A DNA stretch of 64,000 nucleotides from Aurelia coerulea (GCA_039566865.1 CM076951.1:14889484-14953483); one strand, 5' to 3'; shown: positions 11,415-22,600, counted from the first letter of the stretch. A program made the numbers and translations. Notes: a model not told the origin generated them from the letters alone.

Positions 11415-11765
11415 AACAGCAAGACTTCCATATATGGTCAAGGGTAAAGCGTGGTCACGTGACCCTTTTTAATTACGAAAAGGCATTGTATTCAACTGAG
11501 TGTACTCAAAATGATCTTAACTACTCTTATCTAGCAAAGAATGTCACTTGTGTTGTATCCAGAAGGAACTATTGCGTTCTCTCCTCCACAGAGGCATTAC
11601 ATCTGAGTGCTCACTGTTTCACCCAAGTTTTCACCCCTTAGGTCCCAGCAGAGACCCGTTCAACATCACTTTTCTGAACCCCCACATATGTGGGTACTTG
11701 AAAATAACTATCACAATTTCTGCGCATAAAGGTGGCACCTACCTCAAAATTAACCTGGTCTAAAA
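11415..11765 (+). repeat. Dispersed repeat R1, both halves (copy 3)
   Basis: The longest copy of the repeat. Its first half matches 8826-8995 and its second half matches 3565-3780, both in inverted orientation. Confidence 0.75.
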
Positions 11766-11839
11766 GTGTATATCTTGGCTTTGTTCTTCGTTGATAAGGT
11801 TAGTCAGCATCTTGGTTTCATCAGTCTTCAAATTTGGAA

Positions 11840-13100
11840 ATGATGCATGCATGGGGGTCATTTCAAATAAGAACAACAGATGCCTGTCAGCTGATGTTTT
11901 CAAAATTGCTTCTAATTTCTACCAAGGGGACCCAAGCATCAGAGAACCTCAGAAAAAAAATTTCAGCAAGATATCTCATTTGGTTCCGGTTTTATGATCA
12001 ATTGAATATTTAGCCAATTGGTGCAAATGTGTGTTTTTTCATGAGGTGGCAAATTCAAGGTCAAATATATGGAAATCAAAAACTTCTTTTCCTAACTCTT
12101 TCTGCACTTCGTTATAGCACACCATGGATTCTTTTGGAAAATTAATGTTTCAGGTAATTGAAGACCAACATATTAGTAGAATATTGCTTCAAAGTTTGAA
12201 CTAAGTATGATTTTGACCCCAAAATGTGTCTGGGGAAGGGATTTTGTTGTTGGTTTTCTGATCGATAAATGTCATGGCACTTTTCAGCTTTATGGAATAG
12301 AATATTGATCTACCCCCAATGCTACATTTCAAACGGCCAAACGGTTTTCGCGAAATTCCTTAATCCAGGGGGTTGCCAAGTCTGTCCATTTTTGCCTAAA
12401 ACCCTATTTTTCCATATTTTCAAACAGCATCTTGCAAAAATCTTGCAACACTGAAGATAGCTATTCATATCACCCAAATGTGCACCTGCAGAAGTTCTGA
12501 AAAAGTGTAGAAACCAAGAAAATTTTGATCGGACAAGAGAACAATAGCTCTATCAAGATGGATGCACGCTTAAAATGGCTAAATTCAGCCAACTTCAACG
12601 GGCTAGAAATCTTGTGTCCCAAGGAGGTACATGCCCGCAATTTTTGTACATGGAATCCTGCACCTTAGAAATGATGCTCTTGCAAATGTGAAAGCCAAAC
12701 GGGGTCTGGAAGAGTGTCATTTTGGGGTCAAAATCATACTTGGTTCAAACTTTGAAGCAGTATTCTTCTAATATTGTGGTCTTCAATTACCTGAAACATT
12801 AATTTTCCAAAAGAATTGATGGCGTTCTATAACCAAGTGCAGAAAGAGTTAGGATAAGAAATTTTGATTTCCATATATCTGAAGTTGAATCTGCCACCTC
12901 ATGAAAAAACACACATTTGCAGCAACTGGCTAAATATTCAATTGATCATAAAATCTGAACCAAATTAGATATCTTGCTGAATTTTTTTTCTGAGGTTCTC
13001 CGATGCTTGGGTCCCCTTGGTAAAAATTAGAAGGAATTTTGAAAACATCACCTGACAGGCATCTGTTGTCTTTATTTGGAATGACCCATGGCTTCATTTT
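11840..13100. repeat. Large inverted repeat, arms about 380 bp
   Basis: The arm about 11847-12227 (landmarks CAGATGCCTGTCAG, TCAATTGAATATTTAGCCA, ATTTTGACCCCAAAATG) is matched in reverse complement by about 12716-13095 with some divergence. The roughly 490-bp centre is not symmetrical and holds no gene. This looks like an old long-TIR or fold-back element. Confidence 0.8.
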
Positions 13101-13199
13101 ATCTCCTGAGCCTGAACATCTATGTTCTGTGTCACAAGAAAAGGCACACCTACCTTAAAATTGTGACTGTCTCTTAACTTTACTGTCAGTTCAATAAAA

Positions 13200-13536
13200 C
13201 CTTCACTGTCAGTTCAATAAAATTGCCAGAGAGGAGCAAGATTTCAAAAGGGAACTTTTTGTACACATTAAGGAAACTGAAGTGGCATATCAAAAGAGCA
13301 TGAATGACTTTACATAAACCGTGCAAGCAGTTGGCAATGATATTGTTGCTTGTTTATCTTCACTCACACAAATGTTGCAGCAACCAAACTTAACAACAGG
13401 CCAAGTACCTTGGGCATTGAATGGAAAAGCTCAGCATACGGCAACGCCAATGCAATTTCAAGGACAAGTGCAGGGCAGATACAATTATGCAAATGGTGGA
13501 GCAGAAGAACGGGAAGAAAGTTATGCAACATTATTT
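13200..13536 (+). pseudogene. Possible C-terminal remnant of a transposon accessory (SANT/Myb-like) ORF
   Basis: A frame starting before 13200 reads as an acidic and basic helix (REEQDFKRELF-like). It has a stop at about 13317 and continues to 13539 with Gln-rich, low-complexity sequence. The pattern resembles the C-terminal part of the Myb/SANT-like partners of Harbinger-type elements, but the similarity is weak and based on composition. Confidence 0.3.
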
Positions 13537-13540
13537 TGAT

Positions 13541-14345
13541 GAAACATTTGAATTTCTCTAAGATTTACAATTCTTTAACTTATAACTGGTGCCTTTTTAT
13601 TTGAAAAGTGCCTTTCTTAACCCTATTACTACTGTGGCAAAGTTTATTTGATGTAGTGTCATCAGTTTGAAAGACAAAGACCTGAAACTTTCAGACTTTT
13701 CCTAAAAATTTCATGGACTAATTAACAATTGTAATTTTGTTCAAAATGGTAGATACTGATCATGTGGGCAACCTCTTTTCAACGCGTGGTCAGCCAGACA
13801 ATTAAACAAGCGAGCCCAGTTTTGCAAGGATAACCTTAGAACATGGAGAATACCACCATTTGATAGTTCTTGATGAGAGCTTTCAGAAGATGTATAGTTT
13901 TATCCATTTTTGATGACATCAGCAAATTCAACGCTCATGATGTCATAAAAGTTTATGATGGCATATAAATAATAAGAAATTGGATATTCTTAAATGGTCA
14001 CAATTGGTTCTATTGATTATTATGAACAATTTTAAGGCATTTTAGAGTATTTTCATCAGTAATTAGGGGTTTAAATGAAACAATGACAAACTGATGCTAA
14101 TAAATGATGAAAATAAGATATAAATCACGAGCTTAAATTGACATTACACTGCCGATTTTTATTCAGTGATGCTTTGGGATACATTCTACGACAACTTTAT
14201 TCTGCAGGCCAGCAGGTCAAGTAATGTGCGGGTCAAACACGAAAGCAAACATGCGGGTCACCACCAGGGTCAAGGGCTCATTGGCCTCCAGACATGACAT
14301 GAAAAAGCTGGAAATGTATTGCTGACGTCAAGCACATCCTGTAAA
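13541..14345. other. No gene seen
   Basis: AT-rich. A TTAACCCTATTAC start at about 13618 resembles the end of the TTAA element at 3921, but no matching right end was found. Confidence 0.4.
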
Positions 14346-14437
14346 GGCCCTGTTACACTGCAAGGATATTCTTCAGATATTCTTGAGACATGCCACAAAT
14401 AGCATATCCATCAGATATATTGCAGTGTAACATGCCC
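14346..14437. repeat. Short inverted-repeat element (GGCCCTGTTACACTGCAA ends)
   Basis: GCCCTGTTACACTGCAA at the left is mirrored by TTGCAGTGTAACATGCCC at the right, 92 bp in all, with an internal GATATTC motif repeated. No clear target duplication. Confidence 0.55.
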
Positions 14438-14476
14438 AAGGATATTCTACTGGATAAAAAGATCAATACACACTGT

Positions 14477-14570
14477 TAGACATGACACTTAACCTTATTA
14501 TTATTATGTATAACCTCGTTTTGTTTGTAGCCTCGTTTTGGTTTTGTTCGTTGATTTGAGAATACAACAT
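14477..14570 (+). promoter_or_regulatory. Possible 3' end of a 5' LTR and primer-binding start
   Basis: A segment beginning TGTTAGACATGACAC and ending AATACAACA is followed directly by TGGCGCTACGAGC, which has the TGG start usual for a tRNA primer-binding site. It sits just before the gag-pol ORF. No second LTR copy was found downstream, so this remains tentative. Confidence 0.3.
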
Positions 14571-14643
14571 GGCGCTACGAGCACGCGAACACAACTAGCT
14601 GATTGTTTTGGATTGAAAATCTGGAAGAAAAGGTCTCCACATT

Positions 14644-17600
14644 ATGGCAGACCTCTTAAAAAGCGCCTTGAACCCGCCGACCCTCGATTTATCGGTGGAT
14701 CGGTACGCAGCCTGGACAGTTTGGAGGCAGAAATGGAATGATTACTCATTATTAACGAAACTAGCAGAGCAATCGAAGGAATACCAAAGCGCCCTTCTTC
14801 GCTACACTTTCACGGATGAAACCAGAAATGTCTACGAGTCTTTCAGCCTAAGCACAGAGGATGCTAAAGATCCCAGTAAAATTTTAGACGCCCTTGAAAC
14901 TTTTTCTCGTGGCATGGTGAACGAGACACTAGAGAGACACTTGTTCAATTCGAGAAAACAAGATGAGGGCGAAAAATTCGACGATTTTCTCACGGATCTC
15001 AAGATTCTTAGCAAAAATTGTAATTTCTGCGACCAGTGCTACCCAGGATTACTGCGAGATCGAATTGTGGGTGGTATTCAGGATGACAAGATAAGACAAA
15101 GCTTATTGGCTGACAACAAATTAACACTAGAAAGAGCAGAACACCTTTGTCGTGCAGGGGAAAAGGCCGTGGAGGGTATGTCCACCTTAAAAGGAAACAA
15201 CAAAAGTAAGGAGGAGGAAGTAAGTTTTGTTGATTCAAGGGGACCAAAGAGACAAGGTAAGAAGCAATTTTCTTCATTACCTCAGAATGCTGCTGCATCA
15301 CGTTCGCACCCCACATCAGCCAAATTATGCAAATTCTGCTTGCGCACGCACCTTTTTGGTCGCAACAACTGCCCAGCGGCTGGTAGGCGCTGTAACACCT
15401 GCAAGCAACTTAACCACTTTGCAGGAAGCTCTGTTTGCCTGCAAAAATCCGTCTCAGAAGTAGAAGAAAGTACTCTGGAGGTGGACAATCTTTTTTTGGG
15501 GAGCGTAGACCTCAGTTGTGAGGATGAAGCCAAAAATGAAACAGAGAATGATTGGCAGATTCAGATGAAAACCACAGGGGGATCTTTGCTTTTCAAGGTA
15601 GACACAGGGGCAGATGTTACTGTTGTTGGACAGCAACACTTACCACAATTCAAATTATCAAGAGCAGATGTCCGCAAAACTAAGAAATCACTGAGGGGAC
15701 CCGCCAACCAGCAATTATCCTGCCTTGGATATATCAAGGCTAACCTCTCTTGGGGACAAAAAACTGCATCCCAGATCATTTATGTATGTAAGAACATAGT
15801 CACATGTCTCTTGGGAAAACCAGCAATCAAAGCCTTAGACATGTTGAGATTCAGTGCTGGATCAGAACTCTCTTGTTGCTCATTAGAGTCTCAAGGGGGT
15901 CAAGATATCTTGGATGAGTTCCCAGAGATATTCCAAGGACTGGGAAATATTAAAGGCGCCCCTATCCACATTAAGATCCAGGACAACGCCACACCATACC
16001 ATTTATCCACGCCACGCCACGTTGCCTTGCCATTACTTGACCCCCTCCAAAAGGAACTATCTAGAATGGAGGAAATGGGGGTTATCCGCAAGGTCGAGGA
16101 ACCCACAGACTGGTGCCACCCTATAGTGCTGGTCAAGAAAGATAATGGCAGCATTAGGCTGTGTTTAGATCTCACACGTTTAAATTCAGCTGTCAAACGT
16201 GAATTCTATCAGCTGGAAAGTGTGGATGAAACTTTGGCCAAACTCGGAGAGTGTAAAACTATGACCAAGCTTGATGCAAACTCTGGGTACTGGCAAATGC
16301 CCTTGGATGATGAAAGCCAATTAAAAGCAACGTTTATAACCCCTTTCGGTCGCTTTTGCCCAACTCGTGGCCCATTTGGTTTGTCATCCATGCAGGAAAT
16401 CTTTAACAAGCGATTAGACAAAATCATTCTTGGATTGCCTGGTGTAGTCAAAAGTACAGATGACTTTTTGGTAACGGGAAAGAATATGGCTGAACATGAT
16501 GAACGCCTTAGAGGATTACTGAAGCGACTCTCAGACCATGGAGTTACCCTCAACCCAACCAAATGCAAGTTCCGCCAAACTGCAGTAGATTTTTTGGGGC
16601 ACAACATATCCGCAGCAGGAATTAGGCCACTCAGTACCAAGGTTGATGCCCTGCTCCAACTCCGCACCCCGGAAAACATCACTGAACTGCGAAGATTTTT
16701 TGGCATGGCTCAGCAGCTCTTTAAGTTCACACCAGAATTAGCCAGAGCATCAGAGCCACTGCGAGGCCTGCTCAGTACCAAAAACTCATGGGTATGGACA
16801 GCCAACCATGAAACAGCCTTTAGAGAAACAAAGAAAGTTTTGGCTAAAGCACCAATCTTAGCCCATTATGATGTAAGCAAGCCCACCAAGCTGCGCACAG
16901 ATGGAAGCTTACTAAATGGCATTGCAGCCATCCTGTACCAACAGCATGGCGACCAGTGGAAACCAATAGAATTCGCTTCCAGATACCTGTCTGATGCAGA
17001 GAAAAACTACCATAATATTGAAATTGAAATGCTTGCAGTCACATGGGGTTGTGAAAAGATGTCAAAATACCTCCATGGCCTCCACAACTTTGTCGTACAA
17101 ACTGATCACAAGCCTCTCATACCTATTCTCAACTACAAACCCCTCGCTGAGATGACACCACGCATACAAAGGATGCGTATGCGCCTAATAAAGTTGAATC
17201 TTGCCGCTGAATATGTGAAGGGCAAAAACCTTGCCGATGCAGATGCCCTTTCCCGGGCACCCTGGTCCGAGGCTACCAAAGAAGATGAAATTGTGGAACA
17301 AGAAATAGCTGCTCATGTGGATACAGTCATTGGCAATATGCCTGCCACGGAGCCCCGCATTGAAGAAATAAGAAATGAAACAAGAGCTGATTCCACCCTT
17401 CAAAAATTGATAAACGTGCTACACAAAGGATGGCCTTCCACCATAAGAGAGTGCCCCGAAACTATAGGACAATTTTGGCATTGCCGTCAAGACATAACAG
17501 AGACAAAGGGACTCATACTGAAAGGAAGCCAAATTGTCATCCCAGCAAGTATGAGACGGGACATGCTGGATCGAATCCATGAAGGACATTTAGGCATGGA

Positions 17601-18663
17601 AAAGTGCAAGCGACGAGCTCGGCAATGCGTATACTGGCCAAATATGAATAACCAAATAGAGCAAAAGATTCAAAGATGTGGGGAATGTACAAAGCTTCTG
17701 CCCTCAAAGCCAGCAGAGCCATTACTACCACATGAGTGTCCAGAGCGACCATGGCAGAAGGTTGGCTCTGACCTCTTTCACTGGGCTGGAAAAATGTATG
17801 TCATAATTGTTGACTATTTTTCCCTCTGGCCTGAAGTTTACCTGTTAGGAAGACCCGACTCACCAAACGTAGTGCATGCAATCAAGGAGGCATTTTCACG
17901 ACATGGCATCGCGCAGGAGCTCGTGTCTGACAACGGGCCACAATACATCTCCCGAGAGTTCAAATTCTTCAAATCCCAATGGCAATTTAAACATACCACA
18001 AGCAGCCCCCACTACCCCAGATCAAATGGCCTTGCAGAGTGCACAGTCAAAGCAGTGAAACGGCTTATAAAAAAGTGCCACCGCTCCAACCAAGATATCC
18101 TGCAAGGATTGCTGATACTCCGAAACACACCAATCAAGTGCGGCCAGTCCCCTGCCCAGCTACTGAAAGGTTACACCCTCAGAGATAATCTTCCCAGATT
18201 CCAAGAGGATCATTCGCCACCGTTACGTCTCCCTTCAAAAGAAAGAGCTCAGGCAAAAGCATATCATGATAGGAAATTCACCACCACGAGGGGGCCCAGA
18301 GAAGAGTTCCAGCCAGGCCAAGCAGTTGCTATCCAGCATGAAACAACAAAAGAATGGTCTGTCCACGGCAAAATACTACAGCAAGTTGCCCCACGATCCT
18401 ATGAAGTTCAGCTACCAAATGGAAGGAAATTGAGGCAAAACCAACGTTTCATGCGTAAACGTTACATCAACTTCACAGCAACCAGAGGTGGTCCAGCCAG
18501 CCTAGTAATAAGAGCCCCAGAAAGAGCCACGGACGAACAAGAAGAGGCAGAAGACAGTGCCAGTAATGATGATGACACAATTCCGTACAACCAATCAGAA
18601 TCGATGTGCGGCCTAAGGTTTATCAATGCAGTTGACTGTCCCCACTCGCCTCTCCGACGTTAG
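14644..18663 (+). CDS. Ty3/mag-type retrotransposon gag-pol polyprotein, intact ORF
   Basis: One open frame of 1339 codons. In order: a gag-like helical region (about 1-200); a CCHC-type zinc knuckle pair (about 230-270, CNTCKQLNHF); an aspartic protease with DTGAD at about 320; reverse transcriptase (about 450-650) with the catalytic pair in STDDF near 604; RNase H beginning at a TDGS motif near 752; an integrase with an HHCC zinc finger from about 979 and D-D-E at about 1040, 1095 (SDNGPQ) and 1131 (NGLAE). There is no chromodomain. The domain order RT-RNaseH-IN is that of Ty3/gypsy elements, and the lack of a frameshift between gag and pol fits mag-like or K02A2.6-like members. The residues before the catalytic DD (Ser-Thr) are less usual than Met/Ile/Val-Asp-Asp. 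Start chosen at the ATG preceding the gag domain. No LTR pair is seen, so the copy is probably not mobile as it stands although its ORF is intact. Confidence 0.95.
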   Translation: MADLLKSALNPPTLDLSVDRYAAWTVWRQKWNDYSLLTKLAEQSKEYQSALLRYTFTDETRNVYESFSLSTEDAKDPSKILDALETFSRGMVNETLERHLFNSRKQDEGEKFDDFLTDLKILSKNCNFCDQCYPGLLRDRIVGGIQDDKIRQSLLADNKLTLERAEHLCRAGEKAVEGMSTLKGNNKSKEEEVSFVDSRGPKRQGKKQFSSLPQNAAASRSHPTSAKLCKFCLRTHLFGRNNCPAAGRRCNTCKQLNHFAGSSVCLQKSVSEVEESTLEVDNLFLGSVDLSCEDEAKNETENDWQIQMKTTGGSLLFKVDTGADVTVVGQQHLPQFKLSRADVRKTKKSLRGPANQQLSCLGYIKANLSWGQKTASQIIYVCKNIVTCLLGKPAIKALDMLRFSAGSELSCCSLESQGGQDILDEFPEIFQGLGNIKGAPIHIKIQDNATPYHLSTPRHVALPLLDPLQKELSRMEEMGVIRKVEEPTDWCHPIVLVKKDNGSIRLCLDLTRLNSAVKREFYQLESVDETLAKLGECKTMTKLDANSGYWQMPLDDESQLKATFITPFGRFCPTRGPFGLSSMQEIFNKRLDKIILGLPGVVKSTDDFLVTGKNMAEHDERLRGLLKRLSDHGVTLNPTKCKFRQTAVDFLGHNISAAGIRPLSTKVDALLQLRTPENITELRRFFGMAQQLFKFTPELARASEPLRGLLSTKNSWVWTANHETAFRETKKVLAKAPILAHYDVSKPTKLRTDGSLLNGIAAILYQQHGDQWKPIEFASRYLSDAEKNYHNIEIEMLAVTWGCEKMSKYLHGLHNFVVQTDHKPLIPILNYKPLAEMTPRIQRMRMRLIKLNLAAEYVKGKNLADADALSRAPWSEATKEDEIVEQEIAAHVDTVIGNMPATEPRIEEIRNETRADSTLQKLINVLHKGWPSTIRECPETIGQFWHCRQDITETKGLILKGSQIVIPASMRRDMLDRIHEGHLGMEKCKRRARQCVYWPNMNNQIEQKIQRCGECTKLLPSKPAEPLLPHECPERPWQKVGSDLFHWAGKMYVIIVDYFSLWPEVYLLGRPDSPNVVHAIKEAFSRHGIAQELVSDNGPQYISREFKFFKSQWQFKHTTSSPHYPRSNGLAECTVKAVKRLIKKCHRSNQDILQGLLILRNTPIKCGQSPAQLLKGYTLRDNLPRFQEDHSPPLRLPSKERAQAKAYHDRKFTTTRGPREEFQPGQAVAIQHETTKEWSVHGKILQQVAPRSYEVQLPNGRKLRQNQRFMRKRYINFTATRGGPASLVIRAPERATDEQEEAEDSASNDDDTIPYNQSESMCGLRFINAVDCPHSPLRR

Positions 18664-18766
18664 AATTGGGATATTTTGTTCGGATGACTTCAGGCGTTGG
18701 AGAGAGTATATTTTTCTTTTAATTGTTTGTCATAAAAAGTTCCACAATCGCTGTTTAACTCTCAAG

Positions 18767-19258
18767 ATGAGCCGTGAAAACAACCAAGAGCTGGCGCTTG
18801 GTGATGGAAGAATGACTCATGAGGACTTCAAACTGTGGAGTGCAAATGCGATAAAGAAATTTCTTTCCCTACGAAAGAAGCCCACAGATGGATCTTTTAA
18901 GATTTAGTGAGCAGGTAATGAAGAAACTTTGCAGTGATTCCTTTCATTTTCGTATTCAACAGCTTTACTGTTGGAGGGAAGGCGTGCAGAAATGAGTGAA
19001 TTTCAAGCCTCGGAAATCGAGAAAGATTCAGCTCAACAGAGTGATAAGATTCATGCAGTGAAGTCAAGGAAACCCGCTGCAAAATCCTTTTGTAATCATG
19101 GTCAAACATCAAAGAGTCAAAGTTGTGGGGGTGTGTTTCCTCACAGAGAAAAGCCATGCCCAGTGAAAGGGAAAACATGTCATAAGTGTCATAAATCAAT
19201 TCACTTTGCAAAGTTTTGTTACCCAAGTGAACACGTACAAAGGGAAGGATGGCAAGAA
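18767..19258 (+). pseudogene. Second Ty3-like gag remnant with zinc knuckles (5' part)
   Basis: A start at 18767 gives a short SAP-like helical gag start (MSRENNQ... KKFLSLRKK) that stops at 18907. A second frame (18971-19261) carries two zinc knuckles, one CxxH-like (CNHGQTSKSQSCGG) and one CxxC...H...C (CHKCHKSIHFAKFC). The frame breaks just after the knuckles, and a Harbinger element interrupts the gene. The continuation, with the protease, lies 18 kb away at 37544. This is a different family from the intact gag-pol upstream. Confidence 0.75.
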
Positions 19259-20051
19259 TAAAGCTCCGGCCAAACGCTCTCGACTTTTTACTCTACAGCG
19301 CTGGACAAAAATCGAGCAATGTCAAGCATTGTTGAGCATTGTGGAGCCAGGGTTGCCAGATTTGCATGATGGGAAATATGCCAAATTTTGCAAAAAAAAC
19401 AAGCCAAATTGGTCAGAAATAAGCCAAACTCACTTTCCTCCGCAGAGGCAGCTAGTGGCTGCGCAGGAGGCTATTGAAAACAATGGATTTACATATTATT
19501 GTAAAATCCTTGTTAAAAACATGGCAATTTTTAAGTATAGGTTTGGTTTTATAGTAGAAATCATGGTAAAATTCCTCAACAGTCTTTTTCGTACCTAAAT
19601 CAAATTAATATTTTCTGTTGCATTGCATGGGAAATTGGGAACCATCAGTATGGCAATATGGACAATCTTTTAACCTGGGACGTAGGCATCAAATGTTCAA
19701 AAATATGGTGTGAATAAATCATTATTACCGTGTTGGTTCGATTGAATGGTTTGAAAGGAACCTAAATTCTTCCATTTCTTATTCATGCTAGCATATAAGA
19801 TTCCTTTCAAGCCATCTAATCCAAACAAAGATTTGATAACAATTTACACTATAACTTTTAAAATGTTGATGCCTATTATGTGTATTTCCGTTAATGTAAA
19901 GGTGATCTAAAGCCACCATAGACCTTTAAATAGGCATGCAATAGTTTTTTATGATGGAGTAAAAGAAAAACACTAAGTGCAGATTTGAAAAATAAATCTC
20001 CCAAGTCATTTCATAACATATTAAATCTCGGAAAAACACTTGAGTCACTGT

Positions 20052-20826
20052 CTACACAAAATCTACAAGAGCAATTTCATCTTCTTCGTCATTGTTGGAC
20101 ACAGCACTTGAAGTTGGATACATGATATCTGAGCTAAACAAGGAAAGCATTCTTTGGCTTGGTACAAAGTCTTTGCAACATTTGTCACCAAAGTGCAAGT
20201 GAGTGCGAATGCGAACGAGGGACTCCAGCATTGTGACACCCATTCGGTTTCGCTGCTTTGTCTTTACATTCGTAACATAGGAGAAGATCCTCTCAACAAC
20301 AGCATAGCTTGTAGGGGTGGTAAGGCAGGCAAGAGCATATGCTGCTAGGTCTGCAAAGGGGAATTCTTGCACTGAATTCTGATAATGGAGAACACCAGAC
20401 CAGAATGGTACAGCTTCTTGGGGTATTCCATCCTTGAAGACTTGTTCCTCTCTCCAGTTGACAAGGAAAATGTTTCGGTACTGGTTGTCAATTTCGGAAA
20501 GCTTATCAGCCACCAAGTGCTGCATTGGAAGCTTTGCAAGAGGCACTCTACCAATTTGACTAAGCACTCTTGATGGATGCAAATAGCTTAAAGCCTGAAA
20601 TACATCCCTTGATGGTGGAAGACGTTTGCTCACTTGGCTTGTTGCTTCTAGAAGCATTTTGTGGCACCTTCCTTTGGCCTCCATAACCTTTACCAACACG
20701 GAGTTGTTTCCTTTGTTTCTGTCTACCAGTGCATTAGCTTCAAATAGAAACTTAGCACCGAAATCTACCTCTGCAAGGGGCAGCTGGGCTCCATTTACAT
20801 CAACCACACGGCTTTTGAGGCTGTCG
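20052..20826 (-). pseudogene. hAT transposase, C-terminal part
   Basis: A minus-strand frame reading from the Merlin insertion point to a stop at 20052. It carries the hAT dimerisation region: a YALACLTTPTSYAVVERIFS segment, including the last catalytic Glu, then a KQRNRMG basic stretch. It continues the frame that breaks at 34993, since the codons around the duplicated CTTTTCTT join in phase. Both halves lack other stops, so the gene was probably intact when the Merlin element landed. Confidence 0.9.
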
Positions 20827-20834
20827 AAGAAAAG

Positions 20835-21421
20835 GGCGGAACTTACGAATTCGGAACATCGTTTATATATGTAAGCTATATACTATATGAAAGCCTGTAC
20901 TATAAGGAGTCTGAATATGCAATAATATTTGGGGTAACCCCCCTACGAGGAAAGTTATCGGCAAAACATGATCGCAGTGATTGGGCCTAAACTTCACATC
21001 ATAAGTCGCTTACCGAACGTACCGCTTGGTCGGTACGAACACGAAAAAGTACGACTTCTTTGGCCTAAAACGTTGACTGCAGACACCGATTCATGGCCTA
21101 AACAAGGCAGCCTTTCACAAACATTAACAGCAATAAACAAATGCTTTAGAAACTACTTTGTAAACTCACCCCACCATGAGCAAGTCTTTTCTCTACACCA
21201 CGAAGGCTGTAAATGAAAATTTGAGCGCCACTTCCACCTGGTTTCTTGCGAACTGGCGGCGCCACCGCCAAATAATTATCTGTTTCGCGCCAAAATCCAA
21301 GCTTACATCCAAGCGAGGCAACCTCGATTCCATTTGTCTATTTTTAGCGCCAGGGCTACAGGGCCAAAGGGTTTCGTGCTGGGGGTATCAGAGTTTTTTC
21401 CTTGCTAAAAGGTAATGCCTC
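20835..21421 (+). repeat. Left long terminal inverted repeat of the Merlin element
   Basis: About 587 bp, matched at high identity in inverted orientation by 34415-34984. Differences are a few substitutions and short indels (for example in the TATATA stretch near the tip). Short open frames inside it are mirrored in the right copy and are probably not genes. Confidence 0.95.
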
Positions 21422-21423
21422 TT

Positions 21424-22600
21424 ATTCCTGTTTTTCTTTGCTTTTTTGGAAAAATAGGCCGATTCTGAAAATTATTATTTTTTCTTAAACTTTAAGGTCA
21501 TAGGCTTTGCTTTTTTGGAAAAATAGGCCGACTTTGAAAATTATTATTTTTTCCTAAACTTCAAGGTCATAGGCTTTGCTTTTTTGGAAAAATAGGCCGA
21601 TTTTGAAAATTCTGATTTCTTCTCAAACTTTAAGGTCATGGGTTTGCTTTTTTGGAAAAATACACTCATTTTTTTTTATAAGAAAGTAAGGTCCGTGGCT
21701 GGTAGGCAGTTTCTTAAATTTTTGGGCCATTTAGCAACCAAACGTTTCTTATGGGTTTCTTATATTTTTGATTCCGGCAATGTAGAGTTGATTTTTTTTT
21801 GTCTAAAGGGCTCGCAAAATTACTCAGTAAGATCTCAAAACAAGTGAATAACATGATTCGCACTCAAATGAATGTCCAAACAGTTGCTATAACTGTACTA
21901 TGTCAAAACATTTTTGTGTGCGACAGGAAAATTAAAACTGAAAATTACAAAAGTTTCTTAGCATTTTTCAATGCAGGTAGGGTTGTTTCTTAGCTTTCGA
22001 AAATTGAGCCTACCGTTTCTTATAAGCGGTTTCTTATAAAAAAATTGAGTGTAGGCCGATTTTGAAAATTCGTATTTTTTCCTTAAACTTTAAGGTCATA
22101 GGCTTTGCTTTTTTGGAACAATAGGCCAATTTTGAAAATTCTTATTTTTTCTTAAACTTTAAGGTCATAGGCTTTGCTTTTTCGCAAAAATAGGCCGATT
22201 TTGAAAATTCGTATTTTTTCCTTAAACTTTAAGGTCATAGGCTTTGCTTTTTTGGAAAAATAGGCCGACTTTGAAAATTATTATTTTTTCCTAAACTTCA
22301 AGGTCATAGGCTTTGCTTTTTTGGAAAAATAGGCCGATTTTGAAAATTATTATTTTTTCCTAAACTTTAAGGTCATAGGCTTTGCTTTTTTGGAAAAATA
22401 GGCCGATTTTGAAAATTTATCTTTTTCCCCAAACTTCAAGGTCACAGGCTTTGCTTTTTTGGAAAAATAGGCCGATTTTTAAAATTCTTATTTCTTCTCA
22501 AACTTTAAGGTAATAAGCATTGCTTTTCCGCAAAAAAATAGGCCGATTTTGAAAATTCTAATTTTTTCTCAAACTTTAGGGTCATAGGCTTTGCTTCTTT
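21424..22600 (+). repeat. Left 69-bp minisatellite array
   Basis: Units of about 69-70 bp, each reading TAGGCCGATTTTGAAAATT, then a T-rich run, then AAACTTTAAGGTCATAGG and CTTTGCTTTTTTGG. Starts of GGCTTTGC fall at 21503, 21572, and after the inserted MITE near 22102, 22171, 22241, 22310, 22379 and 22450. The array begins where the terminal repeat ends. Confidence 0.9.
21663..22051. mobile_element. TA-flanked ATAAGAAAC MITE inserted in the array
   Basis: Ends CACTCATTTTTTTTTATAAG and TTATAAAAAAATTGAGTG are inverted repeats bordered by TA. Neighbouring array units read GGAAAAATAGGCCGATT without interruption, so the TA target duplication is unambiguous. This is the uninterrupted sister of the copy at 6270-6985. 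Confidence 0.95.

Noticed and set aside
13618..14495. Possible second complete TTAACCCTA element
   Set aside because: A left-end-like TTAACCCTATTAC exists but no mirrored right end was found.
19353..19450. Possible coding similarity between 36638-36880 and the left hAT end
   Set aside because: The AAGCCAAA-rich text is a subterminal repeat of the hAT element; the frames with FFDWFGLQNLFGLF-like strings are its translation.
21176..21415. Frame of 79 codons mirrored at 34421-34615
   Set aside because: It lies in the Merlin terminal repeats; mirrored openness is explained by sequence identity, not coding conservation.
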